64,000 nucleotides of DNA from Nostoc sp. PCC 7524 (GTDB taxonomy: Bacteria > Cyanobacteriota > Cyanobacteriia > Cyanobacteriales > Nostocaceae). Below, in pieces: positions 1 to 8,714 of this stretch. A program made the position numbers and the translations under genes. Within the stretch, counting starts at the first letter, position 1. The number at the start of each line of letters is the position of its first letter. Location of the stretch: assembly GCF_000316645.1 (NCBI RefSeq), contig NC_019684.1, positions 1,550,001 through 1,614,000 of the forward strand. The letters are read 5' to 3'. The notes under the pieces were generated by a model. The model was not told the origin of the DNA. It saw only the letters and a list, made by a program, of their open reading frames with translations, and ran no database searches.

Positions 1-1166
1 CCTTAGACAACGGTAAGCCACTGCAAGATTCATTGGGTGATTTGGAATTAGTGATTGCCTGCTATCGCTACTATGCAGGTTGGGCTGATAAGGTACAAGG
101 TAAAACTATCCCCATTGGCGGGTCGTACTTCTGTTACACTCGCCATGAACCTGTGGGCGTAGTCGGTCAAATTATCCCCTGGAATTTCCCCTTGTTGATG
201 CAGGCGTGGAAGCTAGCACCAGCTTTAGCAACAGGTAATACTGTTGTGTTGAAGACGGCGGAACAGACACCATTATCAGCGTTGCGGGTGGGAGAATTGA
301 TTGTAGAAGCTGGTTTTCCCCCTGGTGTGGTGAATATTTTATCAGGATATGGCCCCACAGCCGGAGCAGCGATCGCTCGTCACATGGATATTGATAAAGT
401 CGCGTTTACCGGTTCCACTGAGGTAGGGCATCTAATTATGGAAGCGGCTGCCAAAAGTAACCTCAAGCGGGTAACTCTGGAATTGGGCGGCAAGAGTCCC
501 AACATTGTGTTTGCTGATGCTGATTTAGATGCAGCTATTACAGGCGCACACGATGCCATCTTCTTTAACCAAGGTCAGTGTTGCTGTGCAGGTTCGCGGC
601 TATTTGTGGACGAAAAATGTTATGACGATTTTGTCGCCAAGAGTGTAGAAAAAGCCCAAAGCCGCATTGTCGGCGACCCCTTTGATAGCAACACCCAACA
701 AGGCCCCCAAGTAGATAAAGACCAATTCGACAAAGTGATGAGTTATATCGAATCGGGGATGAGACAAGGGGCGCAAATGTTATGTGGTGGTAATCAAGTG
801 GGAGACAAAGGTTTCTTTATTGCCCCTACGGTGTTTGCTGATGTCCGTGACGATATGCAGATTGCCCAAGAAGAAATCTTTGGACCGGTGATGAGTATTA
901 TCAAATTCCAAGACATCGAGGAAGTAATTCAACGGGCAAATAACACCATATACGGACTCGCCGCCGCAGTTTGGACACAGGATATTACTAAAGCCCATGC
1001 GATCGCTAACAACGTCCGTGCTGGTACAGTATGGGTAAATTGCTACGACGTATTTGACCCAGCCGCACCCTTTGGTGGTTTTAAGCAATCCGGTATCGGT
1101 CGAGAACTGGGTGAATATGGTTTGCAACAGTACACCGAAGTTAAAACTGTCACCATCAAGTTGTAA
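1..1166 (+). CDS. Aldehyde dehydrogenase (NAD(P)+-dependent, ALDH superfamily), 5'-truncated by the window edge
   Basis: The frame is open from the window edge (the first in-frame codon starts at position 3, and the residues just upstream of the TTG at 33 still read as ALDH: LDNGKPL), so the true start is outside. The visible part holds the signatures of the class-1/2 ALDH fold: the PWNFPLL segment of the Rossmann domain, the nucleotide-loop motif FTGSTEVG, the general-base glutamate in ELGGKSP, and the catalytic cysteine in [11 protein letters not shown]. The C-terminal end ([13 protein letters not shown]) is complete. The enzyme oxidises an aldehyde to the carboxylic acid in the cytosol; the closest pattern is the acetaldehyde/retinaldehyde/betaine aldehyde group, but the substrate cannot be read from the sequence. 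A hairpin-forming repeat at 1210-1248 follows the stop. Family assignment is very secure, substrate is open. Confidence 0.96.
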   Translation, partial: LDNGKPLQDSLGDLELVIACYRYYAGWADKVQGKTIPIGGSYFCYTRHEPVGVVGQIIPWNFPLLMQAWKLAPALATGNTVVLKTAEQTPLSALRVGELIVEAGFPPGVVNILSGYGPTAGAAIARHMDIDKVAFTGSTEVGHLIMEAAAKSNLKRVTLELGGKSPNIVFADADLDAAITGAHDAIFFNQGQCCCAGSRLFVDEKCYDDFVAKSVEKAQSRIVGDPFDSNTQQGPQVDKDQFDKVMSYIESGMRQGAQMLCGGNQVGDKGFFIAPTVFADVRDDMQIAQEEIFGPVMSIIKFQDIEEVIQRANNTIYGLAAAVWTQDITKAHAIANNVRAGTVWVNCYDVFDPAAPFGGFKQSGIGRELGEYGLQQYTEVKTVTIKL

Positions 1167-1209
1167 ATATTGTTTTGCTCAAGATAAATAGATATCTCCA
1201 AAAAAGAAT

Positions 1210-1248
1210 GTAGAGACGAGAATCCCTCTAGCGATGGAACGTCTCTAC
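1210..1248. terminator. Inverted repeat downstream of the aldehyde dehydrogenase gene
   Basis: GTAGAGACG at 1210-1218 pairs perfectly with CGTCTCTAC at 1240-1248 around a 21-base loop. It begins 44 bases after the stop codon. There is no T-run after it, so it may be a dispersed palindromic repeat that works as an mRNA 3' end rather than a classic intrinsic terminator. Confidence 0.45.
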
Positions 1249-1946
1249 AAGGTTTCTGGAAAACGCATATTTAATTTCTGGCGATGTCTACTGAATATAA
1301 CAATCCGATTTGATTTTTGTATCCCTTACGGGAGACGTAGCCAAGGATGGACATTTGGTAAATTTTGATCTAAATAGTTGGCTGAATATCGGCATTAAAA
1401 GTAAGCACAAAGGTTTTACCAGTTATCAGTTATATAGCAGAAGGTAATAGGCAATAGGCAATAGGCAATAGTAAATTCCACGCCATGAATAAGTTTGAGC
1501 TTTTAATCATGTCCTAATCTAGGGTGTTGACTTTGTACATTTTCAGGGGTTAAAAATTCATGCCTAATCCTTTCCTTGTTTAAGTAATGAGTAATAAGTA
1601 ATAAGTAATAGGTATTTACTCATTACTCATTACTCATTACTCATTTAATTTGGTTCACTGATGATGACACCAAAACTGTATGAATAAAAAATGGGTAAAT
1701 CTTATCAAAGTCAACAGCCTAGTCCTAATCTCCTTGTCTACAGCTATAGCAGTTGCCATATAGATGAGGACATCAAGCAATCATCAACCCGTTACACTAG
1801 AAGGCTTTCAATTCTGTTACCCTTCTCTACGAGACGCTTTCAGCGAACGGGTTCGCCGGTCGCACCCTTACGGGAAGGCTTACGCCAACATGGGGGAAAC
1901 CCCCAAGACCGCGCCGGCTCACCTGTCACCTGTCCCCTGTCATCTT
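1249..1946. repeat. Repeat-filled spacer upstream of the GH31 gene
   Basis: About 700 bases without a convincing gene. It holds tandem heptanucleotides: a TAGGCAA series at about 1446-1470, then a series of AGTAATA-type units at about 1585-1612 facing CTCATTA units at about 1619-1644, which together can fold into a long hairpin. From about 1815 to 1935 lies a GC-richer block (with CTACGAGACGC and ACGGGAAGGCTTACGCC) of the kind scattered between genes in Nostocales. This block is in frame with the next gene and artificially lengthens its open reading frame. Confidence 0.7.
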
Positions 1947-4355
1947 ATGAATTGGAAACAACTTCTACTAAACCTCCGCCTAATTAAACTGCGACGCTTT
2001 TTTGGTTCACTATTCTATCCTATGCAAAGGGATTTATTAGAGCGTCCGTTTCTCAGTTCAAACCAAGTGTTTGCAGAAATTGGTGATATCTTCAAGGCTG
2101 AACCTATAGCGAGGGGGGCAAAATTTTACTTTGAAAAAGTTGAACTAGAAATTTATTTTTTAGCTGCTGATTTAGTGCGTGTAAATTGGCAACCTGGAGT
2201 ACCACCTATTCCTTATGCTATGGCTGGCAAAGATTGGCCAGAAGTCGCAGTGGAATTTCAGGAAATGGGCGATCGCTGGCTGATCTCCACTAAAGTATTA
2301 CAAGTAATAATTAATCACAATGGTGGTCTCACTTTTCAAAATCACCTAGGCCAAATCATCCGCCAAGAACTACCTCCCCAACTCAAAACTGCCGGCTGGC
2401 TGCATCAAGCCAAACTACTTCCTGAAGAACATATATATGGACTAGGCGAACGCGCCGCACCCCTCAACCTGCGAACACCCCAAGATGGTAAACCCTCCAC
2501 CACCAGTTATTTGATGTGGAATTATGATGCTGGTGGTAGATATGGCCCAGGTACAGACCCGCTTTATCTGTGCATTCCCCTTTACATGGGTTTGCATGAG
2601 TCTGGTAGTTACTTGATTTTCTACGAAAATAGCTACAAAGCCACATTTAGCTTCAACGGTTACGCCGCCGCCGACTTTGAGGGCGGAGCTTTGCGCTATT
2701 ACTTGAGTGTCGGCTCACCAGCGCAATTACTAGACCGTTACACACAATTAACCGGTCGTCCCGCCATGCCTCCCCGTTGGGTACTTGGCTATCATCAGTC
2801 ACGCTGGGGATATGAAACAGAACCAGCCATCCGCGAAGTCACCCAGGGATTTAAGACTCATAATTTGCCTCTCAGTGCCATCCATTTAGATATAGACTGC
2901 CAAGAAGAATTTCGCGCCTTTACTATCGACCCTGACCGCTTTCCCAAGTTAACTGAATTTAACGAAGAATTAGTAGACACAGGAGTACATTTAATTGCGA
3001 TTGTGAATCCCGGAGTAAAAGCCGACCGCAAAAGTGAATTATTTGAAGAAGGGCGATCGCAAGAAGTATTCTGCAAAACCATCAATGATCAACTCATTAT
3101 CGCCCCTGTCTGGCCAGGACTGTGTGCTTTTCCTGATTTCACCAACCCCAAAGCCCGCCACTGGTGGAGTCGTCAGTATGAATATCTCTTAGATTTAGGC
3201 TTCACCGGTTTTTGGCATGATATGAATGAACCAGGGATTTTCGTCCTCTGGGGAGACCCGTCCCTACCCCAGCATTCCACCCTACATTTTCTCGAAGGTA
3301 GAGGCGGCAATCATCTTGAAGCTCATAATGTCTATGGTTTGCTACAAGCCGAGGCTGCCTATGAAGCTTTAAAAGAATACAAACCAGAACTTCGTCCCTT
3401 CATTGTCTCCCGTGCAGGTTGGGCAGGTTTACAACGTTATGCCTGGACTTGGACAGGAGATATTGAAACCAGTTGGTCTGGACTACGCATCACCATCACT
3501 ACCGTATTACACATGGGTCTTTCTGGCATTCCCTACAGTGGGGCTGATATCGGCGGGTTTAAGGGTAATCCCAGCGCCGAACTATATTTGCGTTGGTTTC
3601 AGATGTCATGTTTTTTACCGTTCTTTCGTACCCATAGCGCCAACAACGTCAAACCGCGTACACCGTGGGCTTTTGGCGAACCAATTCTGAGTATCGTCAG
3701 AGAATTCTTATGGTTACGTTATCGACTTCTGCCTTACCTCTACACCTTAACTTGGGAAACAAACCAAACTGGTCATCCCCTCGTGCGTCCTCTATTTTGG
3801 GCTGACAGTAAAAACCCCCAACTGTGGGCTGTGGAAGATGCGTTTTTCTTAGGTGATGCGCTGTTAATTGCTCCTATTGTTGAGGAAGGTGCAACTTCCC
3901 GCTCAATTATCTTACCCCAAGGGCATTGGTATCACTTTTGGGATGATGCCCCATTCCCAGGTGGAAATCAAATTGACATTGCTGCACCACAGGAGCAAAT
4001 CCCTGTGTTTGTCAAAGCTGGTAGTGTGTTACCAATCGAAGAAAATCAACAACTCATCCTCCATATTTATCCCCCTGTGACTGGCGTTGGTGGAGGTAGA
4101 GTGTATAGTGATGCGGGTGATGGCTACGGTGCTTGGCGGTTAGATGAATTTTATCTTCAGCGACATGAGCAAAATTTAGAAATTACATGGCAACAGCAAG
4201 GAAATTACCCTTTCCCCTACAAAAACGTTAAACTCCATGTTCATGGTTTAGAAGTACAAACAGCTTGGATAGACACTCAAGAAGTTCACTACCAAAACAA
4301 TTGTTTAGAAGTAGAGCAATTTCAACAAATCATACTGAGTTACAGTCAAAGATAA
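1947..4355 (+). CDS. Alpha-glucosidase, glycoside hydrolase family 31
   Basis: Predicted retaining alpha-glucosidase acting on terminal alpha-glucosyl residues of malto-oligosaccharides or related glucans. With the start chosen here it has 802 residues. The catalytic nucleophile is D425 in FWHDMNEPG; the acid/base is D505 in WTGDIETSW; the substrate-pocket motif YSGADIGGF follows around residue 534. The N-terminal beta-domain, the (beta/alpha)8 barrel and the C-terminal beta-sheets expected of GH31 all fit the length. The open frame extends upstream to 1764, but that extension is encoded by an intergenic repeat block, so ATG 1947 (or ATG 2022, MQRDLLERPF) is preferred. A GGGGATT repeat follows the stop at about 4366-4397. 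Other glucan enzymes in the window (GT4 at 14337, GH57 at 21866) are not in the same operon. Family secure, substrate inferred. Confidence 0.95.
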   Translation: MNWKQLLLNLRLIKLRRFFGSLFYPMQRDLLERPFLSSNQVFAEIGDIFKAEPIARGAKFYFEKVELEIYFLAADLVRVNWQPGVPPIPYAMAGKDWPEVAVEFQEMGDRWLISTKVLQVIINHNGGLTFQNHLGQIIRQELPPQLKTAGWLHQAKLLPEEHIYGLGERAAPLNLRTPQDGKPSTTSYLMWNYDAGGRYGPGTDPLYLCIPLYMGLHESGSYLIFYENSYKATFSFNGYAAADFEGGALRYYLSVGSPAQLLDRYTQLTGRPAMPPRWVLGYHQSRWGYETEPAIREVTQGFKTHNLPLSAIHLDIDCQEEFRAFTIDPDRFPKLTEFNEELVDTGVHLIAIVNPGVKADRKSELFEEGRSQEVFCKTINDQLIIAPVWPGLCAFPDFTNPKARHWWSRQYEYLLDLGFTGFWHDMNEPGIFVLWGDPSLPQHSTLHFLEGRGGNHLEAHNVYGLLQAEAAYEALKEYKPELRPFIVSRAGWAGLQRYAWTWTGDIETSWSGLRITITTVLHMGLSGIPYSGADIGGFKGNPSAELYLRWFQMSCFLPFFRTHSANNVKPRTPWAFGEPILSIVREFLWLRYRLLPYLYTLTWETNQTGHPLVRPLFWADSKNPQLWAVEDAFFLGDALLIAPIVEEGATSRSIILPQGHWYHFWDDAPFPGGNQIDIAAPQEQIPVFVKAGSVLPIEENQQLILHIYPPVTGVGGGRVYSDAGDGYGAWRLDEFYLQRHEQNLEITWQQQGNYPFPYKNVKLHVHGLEVQTAWIDTQEVHYQNNCLEVEQFQQIILSYSQR

Positions 4356-4365
4356 TAACTTGGGC

Positions 4366-4402
4366 TGGGATTGGGGATTGGGGATTGGGGACTGGGGGCT
4401 AG
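4366..4402. repeat. Tandem GGGGATT/GGGGACT heptanucleotide repeat
   Basis: Short run of seven-base units rich in G directly after the GH31 gene, the same class as the arrays at 21241-21295 and 25376-25395. Short tandemly repeated repetitive sequences of this kind are typical of filamentous cyanobacteria. Confidence 0.7.
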
Positions 4403-4489
4403 GTAAAAATTCTTTCTCCCCTGCACCCCTGTTTCTTCCTAACCTCTAGTTCCTTCTTTAATACAAACTTTATGTGTGTAGGACATTAG

Positions 4490-4518
4490 AACGGTTAAAC
4501 TATTCTGATAAAACCGTT
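4490..4518. promoter_or_regulatory. Inverted repeat upstream of the Ser/Thr kinase gene
   Basis: AACGGTT (4490-4496) and AACCGTT (4512-4518) are perfect 7-base inverted repeats 14 bases before the ATG at 4532. The position suggests an operator or a 5'-UTR hairpin near the ribosome binding region; no known regulator motif is recognised. Confidence 0.3.
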
Positions 4519-4531
4519 ACCTGCCGAAGCG

Positions 4532-6514
4532 ATGAGCCTCTGCATAAATCCCCGATGCTCAAATCCACAAAATCCTGATAATGTTTTATTTTGTCAAGCT
4601 TGTGGTTCAGAATTGCTCCTAGAAGGATGTTATCGAGTAGTTAGTCTTCTAGGTGGTGGTGGTTTTGGTAAAACTTTTGCAGTTTATGATACACGTACTC
4701 ACACAACTAAAGTTCTTAAGGTTTTAATTAACAATCATCCCAAAGCCATCGAGCTATTTCAACGAGAAGCAGAGGTGTTAGCCCTCTTAAATCATCCAGG
4801 AATTCCGCAAGTTGAGGCTCATGGTTACTTTGTTTATTTTCCGAGAAACAGCCCAGAGCCATTACACTGTCTAGTAATGGAAAAGATAGAGGGCTTAGAT
4901 TTAGCGGCATACCTCAAACAAAGAGAATCTCGACCCATTGACCAAAAGTTAGCTTGTCAATGGTTGAAAGAAGTTGTGATCATTCTCCAGCAAGTTCACC
5001 AGCAGGGTTTATTTCACCGCGATATCAAACCATCCAATATTATGCTGCGGGCAGATGGTCGTCTGGCACTAATTGATTTTGGCACAGCTCGGTCAATTAC
5101 AGGTACATATATCGCTAAACAAGCAGTTGGGCAGGTTACAGGTGTAATTTCCGCAGGTTACACACCATCAGAGCAAATTAACGGCCAAGCTGTACAGCAG
5201 TCAGACTTTTTTGCTTTGGGTCGGACTTTTATATATTTGCTGACAGGAAAAGAACCCACAGATACGGCAATTTATGACTGTTACAAAGATGAATTAAACT
5301 GGCGTAATCAAACAAACATTTTGCCACAGTTTGCAGATTTACTCGATCAAATGATGGCGCGTTTACCTAGTCAGCGTCCTCAAAATACTCAGTTAATTTT
5401 GCAAAGGTTAGCAGAGATAGAAACTCAGTTGCAGCCACCTGCAACACTTCTACCCCCAGAACCCAAAAAATGGTCAAGGCGGCGGTTAGTCAAGGTTTTT
5501 GGTTTTGGTGGTGTTGGTTTAGTAGGTGCGATCGCCTTATCCAAATTCATCCCAGACTGGACTCTGGTGGTTTCTCAAGTTGGTGATGGTGATTATCAAA
5601 CCATTACTGAAGCGATTGAAAATGCTCAATCAGGGATGCGGATTTTGGTGCGTCCTGGTGTTTACAAAGAAAGTCTGGTGTTAGATAAAGCATTAACGAT
5701 TGTTGGTGATGGTGCCACAGCAGACATTATTATTGAGAGTACAGACTCAAATTGTTTACTCTGTAAAACTGACCAAGCAGAAGTTCGCGGTTTAACTTTG
5801 CGTGGTCGTGCTGGTGAGAAAAATCAGCAATATTTTACTGTAGATATTCCTCAAGGAAAAATACTTTTAGCCAACTGCCAAATTACATCTGATTCACTGT
5901 CTAGCATAGCTATTCACGGCTCTACATCTGATCCCGTGATTCAAAACTGTCAAATCCGTGATGGCAAACAAAGCGGTATTTACGTCTATGAAAATGGACG
6001 TGGTACTATCGAAGACTGTGAACTGGTGAATAATTCTACAACTGCAATTACCGTTGATACGGGTGCTAATCCTCTCATCCGTCGCTGTAAATTACACAGT
6101 GACAAAGAAGGCGGGATTTTATTCCGCAATCAAGGTTTAGGGACTGTAGAAGATTGTGAGATTTTTAACAACAACTTATCCGGAATAGAAATTAGAGACG
6201 ATAGCAATCCCCTCATCCAAAGATGCCAAATCCACAATAACAAAGAAGGTGATGGTATCCTGATTCATCAAAAAGGTCGGGGAACAATAGAAGATTGTGA
6301 TATCTTCAGCAATGGTTTTTCAGGCGTAGAGATAAGAGATGGGGGCAACGCCGTTGTCCGGCGGTGTAGGATTACTAAAAATAAATACAATGGTGTATAC
6401 GTGCATAAAAACGGTGCAGGTACAGTAGAAGACTGTGATTTGACAGGAAACCTTCAGAACGCTATTTTCGTTGATTCTACTTCTCAGTTACAACGTAGCG
6501 GCAATATTGAGTAG
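4532..6514 (+). CDS. Membrane-anchored Ser/Thr protein kinase with N-terminal zinc ribbon and C-terminal parallel beta-helix
   Basis: 660 residues. A zinc ribbon (C4, C9, C21, C24) precedes a Hanks-type kinase domain at about 32-300: glycine loop GGGGFGKT at 41-48, ATP lysine in VLKVL (K63), catalytic loop HRDIKPSN with D164, DFG at 182-184 and the SAGYTPSEQ activation segment. A basic patch (SRRR) leads into one hydrophobic segment at about 320-341, predicted to span the membrane. Residues about 350-655 contain repeated units with GxxxIEDCE and NPLIRRC patterns of about 23 residues, typical of right-handed parallel beta-helix (PbH1/NosD-like) repeats. The kinase would sit in the cytosol and the helix outside or in the periplasm, where it could bind a carbohydrate or wall ligand; that ligand role is inference. 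It appears monocistronic, with a 65-bp palindromic element following it. Confidence 0.93.
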   Translation: MSLCINPRCSNPQNPDNVLFCQACGSELLLEGCYRVVSLLGGGGFGKTFAVYDTRTHTTKVLKVLINNHPKAIELFQREAEVLALLNHPGIPQVEAHGYFVYFPRNSPEPLHCLVMEKIEGLDLAAYLKQRESRPIDQKLACQWLKEVVIILQQVHQQGLFHRDIKPSNIMLRADGRLALIDFGTARSITGTYIAKQAVGQVTGVISAGYTPSEQINGQAVQQSDFFALGRTFIYLLTGKEPTDTAIYDCYKDELNWRNQTNILPQFADLLDQMMARLPSQRPQNTQLILQRLAEIETQLQPPATLLPPEPKKWSRRRLVKVFGFGGVGLVGAIALSKFIPDWTLVVSQVGDGDYQTITEAIENAQSGMRILVRPGVYKESLVLDKALTIVGDGATADIIIESTDSNCLLCKTDQAEVRGLTLRGRAGEKNQQYFTVDIPQGKILLANCQITSDSLSSIAIHGSTSDPVIQNCQIRDGKQSGIYVYENGRGTIEDCELVNNSTTAITVDTGANPLIRRCKLHSDKEGGILFRNQGLGTVEDCEIFNNNLSGIEIRDDSNPLIQRCQIHNNKEGDGILIHQKGRGTIEDCDIFSNGFSGVEIRDGGNAVVRRCRITKNKYNGVYVHKNGAGTVEDCDLTGNLQNAIFVDSTSQLQRSGNIE

Positions 6515-6523
6515 TTAAGGAAT

Positions 6524-6588
6524 GTAGGGTGCATCAGTGCGAGAAAACCTAGCTGTACCAAGAAATTATTTATACTGACGCACCCTAC
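6524..6588. repeat. 65-bp palindromic element, copy 1
   Basis: Starts GTAGGGTGCATCAGT and ends ACTGACGCACCCTAC; the arms are 15-base inverted repeats with one mismatch around a conserved 35-base centre containing AAGAAATTATTTAT. Two further copies of exactly the same length lie at 7967-8031 and 12909-12973. Confidence 0.9.
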
Positions 6589-6676
6589 TAACCTATTTTT
6601 TAGTGTTTCCTAAAGAATAGCGATCGCCTAATCTCGGTACAATCTGAAAGCGATTGTTATATCTCACCATCCCATC

Positions 6677-7156
6677 ATGAGCAACATTCCCGAAGTCGGA
6701 CAACCAGCACCTGATTTTTCTACCCCTGATCAAAATAACAACCCTGTCAGCCTTAATGATTTTAACGGTCAGTGGCTCATCATTTATTTCTATCCCAAAG
6801 ATGACACCCCCGGTTGCACCACAGAAGCTAAAGATTTTACGGATTTGCACCCAGAGTTTAGCCAATTAGGAGCCAAAATTTTAGGAGTAAGTCGCGATTC
6901 CGGTAAAGCACATTGCAAATTTATCGACAAACATAACTTGACTATTACCTTATTAAGTGACCCAGAACATCAACTGATTGAAGCTTATGGTGCTTGGCGG
7001 TTAAAGAAATTTATGGGCAAAGAATATATGGGTGTAGCACGTTCAACTTTCCTAATTTCACCTGATAGCATCATTGCCTATGCTTGGCCTAATGTTAAGG
7101 CTAAAGGTCACGCTCAAGCAGTGTTAACCAAATTGCAAGAACTAGCAAAAGCCTAA
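6677..7156 (+). CDS. Peroxiredoxin, BCP/PrxQ type
   Basis: 159 residues, the usual PrxQ length. It reduces hydrogen peroxide and organic hydroperoxides using thioredoxin as electron donor. The peroxidatic cysteine is C47 in DDTPGCTTEA, with the active-site proline and threonine before it. The common resolving cysteine five residues later (CxxxxC) is absent: that position is K52. A second cysteine, C80 (GKAHCKF), lies about where the alternative resolving cysteine of some PrxQ proteins is found, so an atypical 2-Cys mechanism through C47-C80 is likely; a 1-Cys mechanism remains possible. The ATG at 6677 gives the standard N-terminus (MSNIPEVGQPAPDF). It stands alone between two repeat elements. 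Confidence 0.95.
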   Translation: MSNIPEVGQPAPDFSTPDQNNNPVSLNDFNGQWLIIYFYPKDDTPGCTTEAKDFTDLHPEFSQLGAKILGVSRDSGKAHCKFIDKHNLTITLLSDPEHQLIEAYGAWRLKKFMGKEYMGVARSTFLISPDSIIAYAWPNVKAKGHAQAVLTKLQELAKA

Positions 7157-7194
7157 ATCAATTTATATCTTCCACCCTTGTTCATAACCGTAGG

Positions 7195-7252
7195 GTGGGC
7201 AATGACAACAACCTAAAACTTAGGAATTAAGCGAATTTGCGGCATTGTCCAC
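7195..7252. repeat. Small imperfect inverted repeat (GTGGGCAATG type)
   Basis: GTGGGCAATG at 7195-7204 faces CATTGTCCAC at 7243-7252 (9 of 10 bases complementary). It lies between the peroxiredoxin gene and the first endonuclease-like gene and looks like a small dispersed palindrome; it could also act as an mRNA 3' end. Confidence 0.5.
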
Positions 7253-7301
7253 TAGACAAAGCTTTGACTACAATATTAATAACTACCGTGCTTAATTAAC
7301 T

Positions 7302-7958
7302 ATGGTACAAATCATTCCATCACAGGATATTACTCTTGCCTATTTAAAGCAAAGGTTTTCACTTTATAAGTCTAATGATCAACAGTTTTTTACAGAATGT
7401 TTCAATGATTTACCTGCTATCAGTGAATTAGAAAAACAATATTTAGATAGAGTTAAGAATAACTATCTCAGCCTGACAGAAACTTCTCCACTTTTAGAAG
7501 ATGCAGTCAAATTAGTAGTTTTGTCTCCCTTGCTAGATTTAGCTTGTTTTTATCAGCCTCCATTTTATATTGTTACAGAAAAAAGTATAGATATTACCGA
7601 GGAAATATTCATAGATGCAGAAATGCAAACAGAAGTTGAGAAAGAAATTATCAAAGGCAGAATTGATGTATTAGTAATTAAAAGTAAATTATGGTTACTG
7701 ATAATTGAATCTAAAAGGTCTAATTTTTCTCTAGCCAAGGCAATCCCACAAGCACTTACTTATATGTTAGCTGCACCTGATACTGATGATCCTGTTTATT
7801 CCTTAGTAATGAACGGAGAAGACTTTCAATTTATGAAGCTCAGTCAGAAAGATACCCCAATCTATGCTCTATCTGATAGATTTACTTTATATAGACGTGA
7901 TAACGAATTATATCAAGTTTTACGTATCCTAAAAAAGATAGGTCAAAGTTTCCTCTAA
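7302..7958 (+). CDS. Conserved cyanobacterial protein with PD-(D/E)XK nuclease-like core (copy A)
   Basis: 218 residues. The core GRIDVLVI..WLLIIESKR has the D-(x)n-E-x-K arrangement of PD-(D/E)XK nucleases (D122, E136, K138) and is followed by an IPQALTYMLA helix with a conserved glutamine. Such proteins are often labelled restriction endonuclease subunit R-like in cyanobacterial genomes because of resemblance to the type I R-subunit N-terminal nuclease, but there is no helicase domain, no methylase and no specificity subunit here. A DNA-cleaving role is an inference; biological function is unknown. It is a tandem paralogue of the gene at 8086-8712, sharing EKQYLDRVK, KLVVLSPLL and the nuclease core. 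A 65-bp palindromic element separates the two. Confidence 0.8.
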   Translation: MVQIIPSQDITLAYLKQRFSLYKSNDQQFFTECFNDLPAISELEKQYLDRVKNNYLSLTETSPLLEDAVKLVVLSPLLDLACFYQPPFYIVTEKSIDITEEIFIDAEMQTEVEKEIIKGRIDVLVIKSKLWLLIIESKRSNFSLAKAIPQALTYMLAAPDTDDPVYSLVMNGEDFQFMKLSQKDTPIYALSDRFTLYRRDNELYQVLRILKKIGQSFL

Positions 7959-7966
7959 TTAAGGTG

Positions 7967-8031
7967 GTAGGGTGCGTCAGTCTGAGAAAAATTAACTATA
8001 ACAAGAACTTCTTTATACTGACGCACCCTAC
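7967..8031. repeat. 65-bp palindromic element, copy 2
   Basis: Starts GTAGGGTGCGTCAGT, ends ACTGACGCACCCTAC: perfect 15-base inverted arms. Begins 8 bases after the stop of copy A of the nuclease-like pair and ends 54 bases before the ATG of copy B. Confidence 0.92.
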
Positions 8032-8085
8032 ATATTGAATATTTTTTATCTGGAAGTCCCTAATCATCTATATCTGTGTGAAAAT

Positions 8086-8712
8086 ATGGTTCAATTTATT
8101 CAATCTCAAAATGTCGGCATTGCCTATCTAGAAGAAAGATTCGGCATTAAACTTGCTGAAGATGAGGCATTCTTTACAGAATGGTTTGAGAACTTACCAG
8201 AAATCACAGATATAGAAAAACAATATTTAGATAGAGTTAAATCTCACTTTATCCGATTGGTGAAATATCCTCCTTTATCGGAAGAAACAGTGAAATTAGT
8301 AGTTTTATCTCCATTGCTCAATTTCGCGGGCTTCTATGATGAACCTTTCTTGATTAGAAGCGAGCAATCTATAGAAATTTCTGCTGAGGATGAGGGAGAA
8401 ATTATTCGGGGTAGAATTGATATTTTAGTGATCCAACAGCAATTTTGGTTATTGATCATTGAATCCAAGCGGTCTAGCTGGTCACTATTAGAAGCTATAC
8501 CCCAAGCACTTACTTATATGCTAGCTCATCCGAATCAAGATAAACCTGTGTTTGGATTAGTAACAAATGGCAATGATTTTACTTTTCTAAAACTAATTAA
8601 AAACTCTAACATAGAGTATGCTTTATCTGATAAGTTTACTCTTTGGAAGCGAGAAAACGAATTGTATAAAGTTCTGGCAATATTAAAAAACTTGAGTCAA
8701 ATATTGAGATAA
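8086..8712 (+). CDS. Conserved cyanobacterial protein with PD-(D/E)XK nuclease-like core (copy B)
   Basis: 208 residues from the ATG at 8086; the frame is open to 8035, but MVQFIQSQ at 8086 aligns with the N-terminus of copy A (MVQIIPSQ) and the extension begins right at a palindromic repeat, so the shorter form is preferred. The nuclease-like core GRIDILVI..WLLIIESKR carries D112, E126 and K128. Clearly a tandem duplicate of 7302-7958, diverged mainly between residues 15-30 and 90-105. The stop codon is two bases before the ATG of the cysteine desulfurase gene, so the two are very likely co-transcribed. Function unknown; metal-dependent nuclease fold inferred from the motif only. Confidence 0.8.
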   Translation: MVQFIQSQNVGIAYLEERFGIKLAEDEAFFTEWFENLPEITDIEKQYLDRVKSHFIRLVKYPPLSEETVKLVVLSPLLNFAGFYDEPFLIRSEQSIEISAEDEGEIIRGRIDILVIQQQFWLLIIESKRSSWSLLEAIPQALTYMLAHPNQDKPVFGLVTNGNDFTFLKLIKNSNIEYALSDKFTLWKRENELYKVLAILKNLSQILR

Positions 8713-8714
8713 AT

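Noticed and set aside
1585..1644. CRISPR-like direct repeats
   Set aside because: Units are seven bases long with no spacers; these are cyanobacterial heptanucleotide arrays.
1691..1987. A 98-codon frame before the GH31 gene
   Set aside because: It lies on the same intergenic repeat block in another frame.
8035..8085. Extended start for nuclease-like copy B
   Set aside because: The paralogue at 7302 starts at the residue corresponding to ATG 8086, and the extension abuts a 65-bp palindrome.
7302..8712. A type I restriction-modification locus
   Set aside because: There is only a nuclease-like core in two short proteins, with no helicase, methylase or specificity gene.
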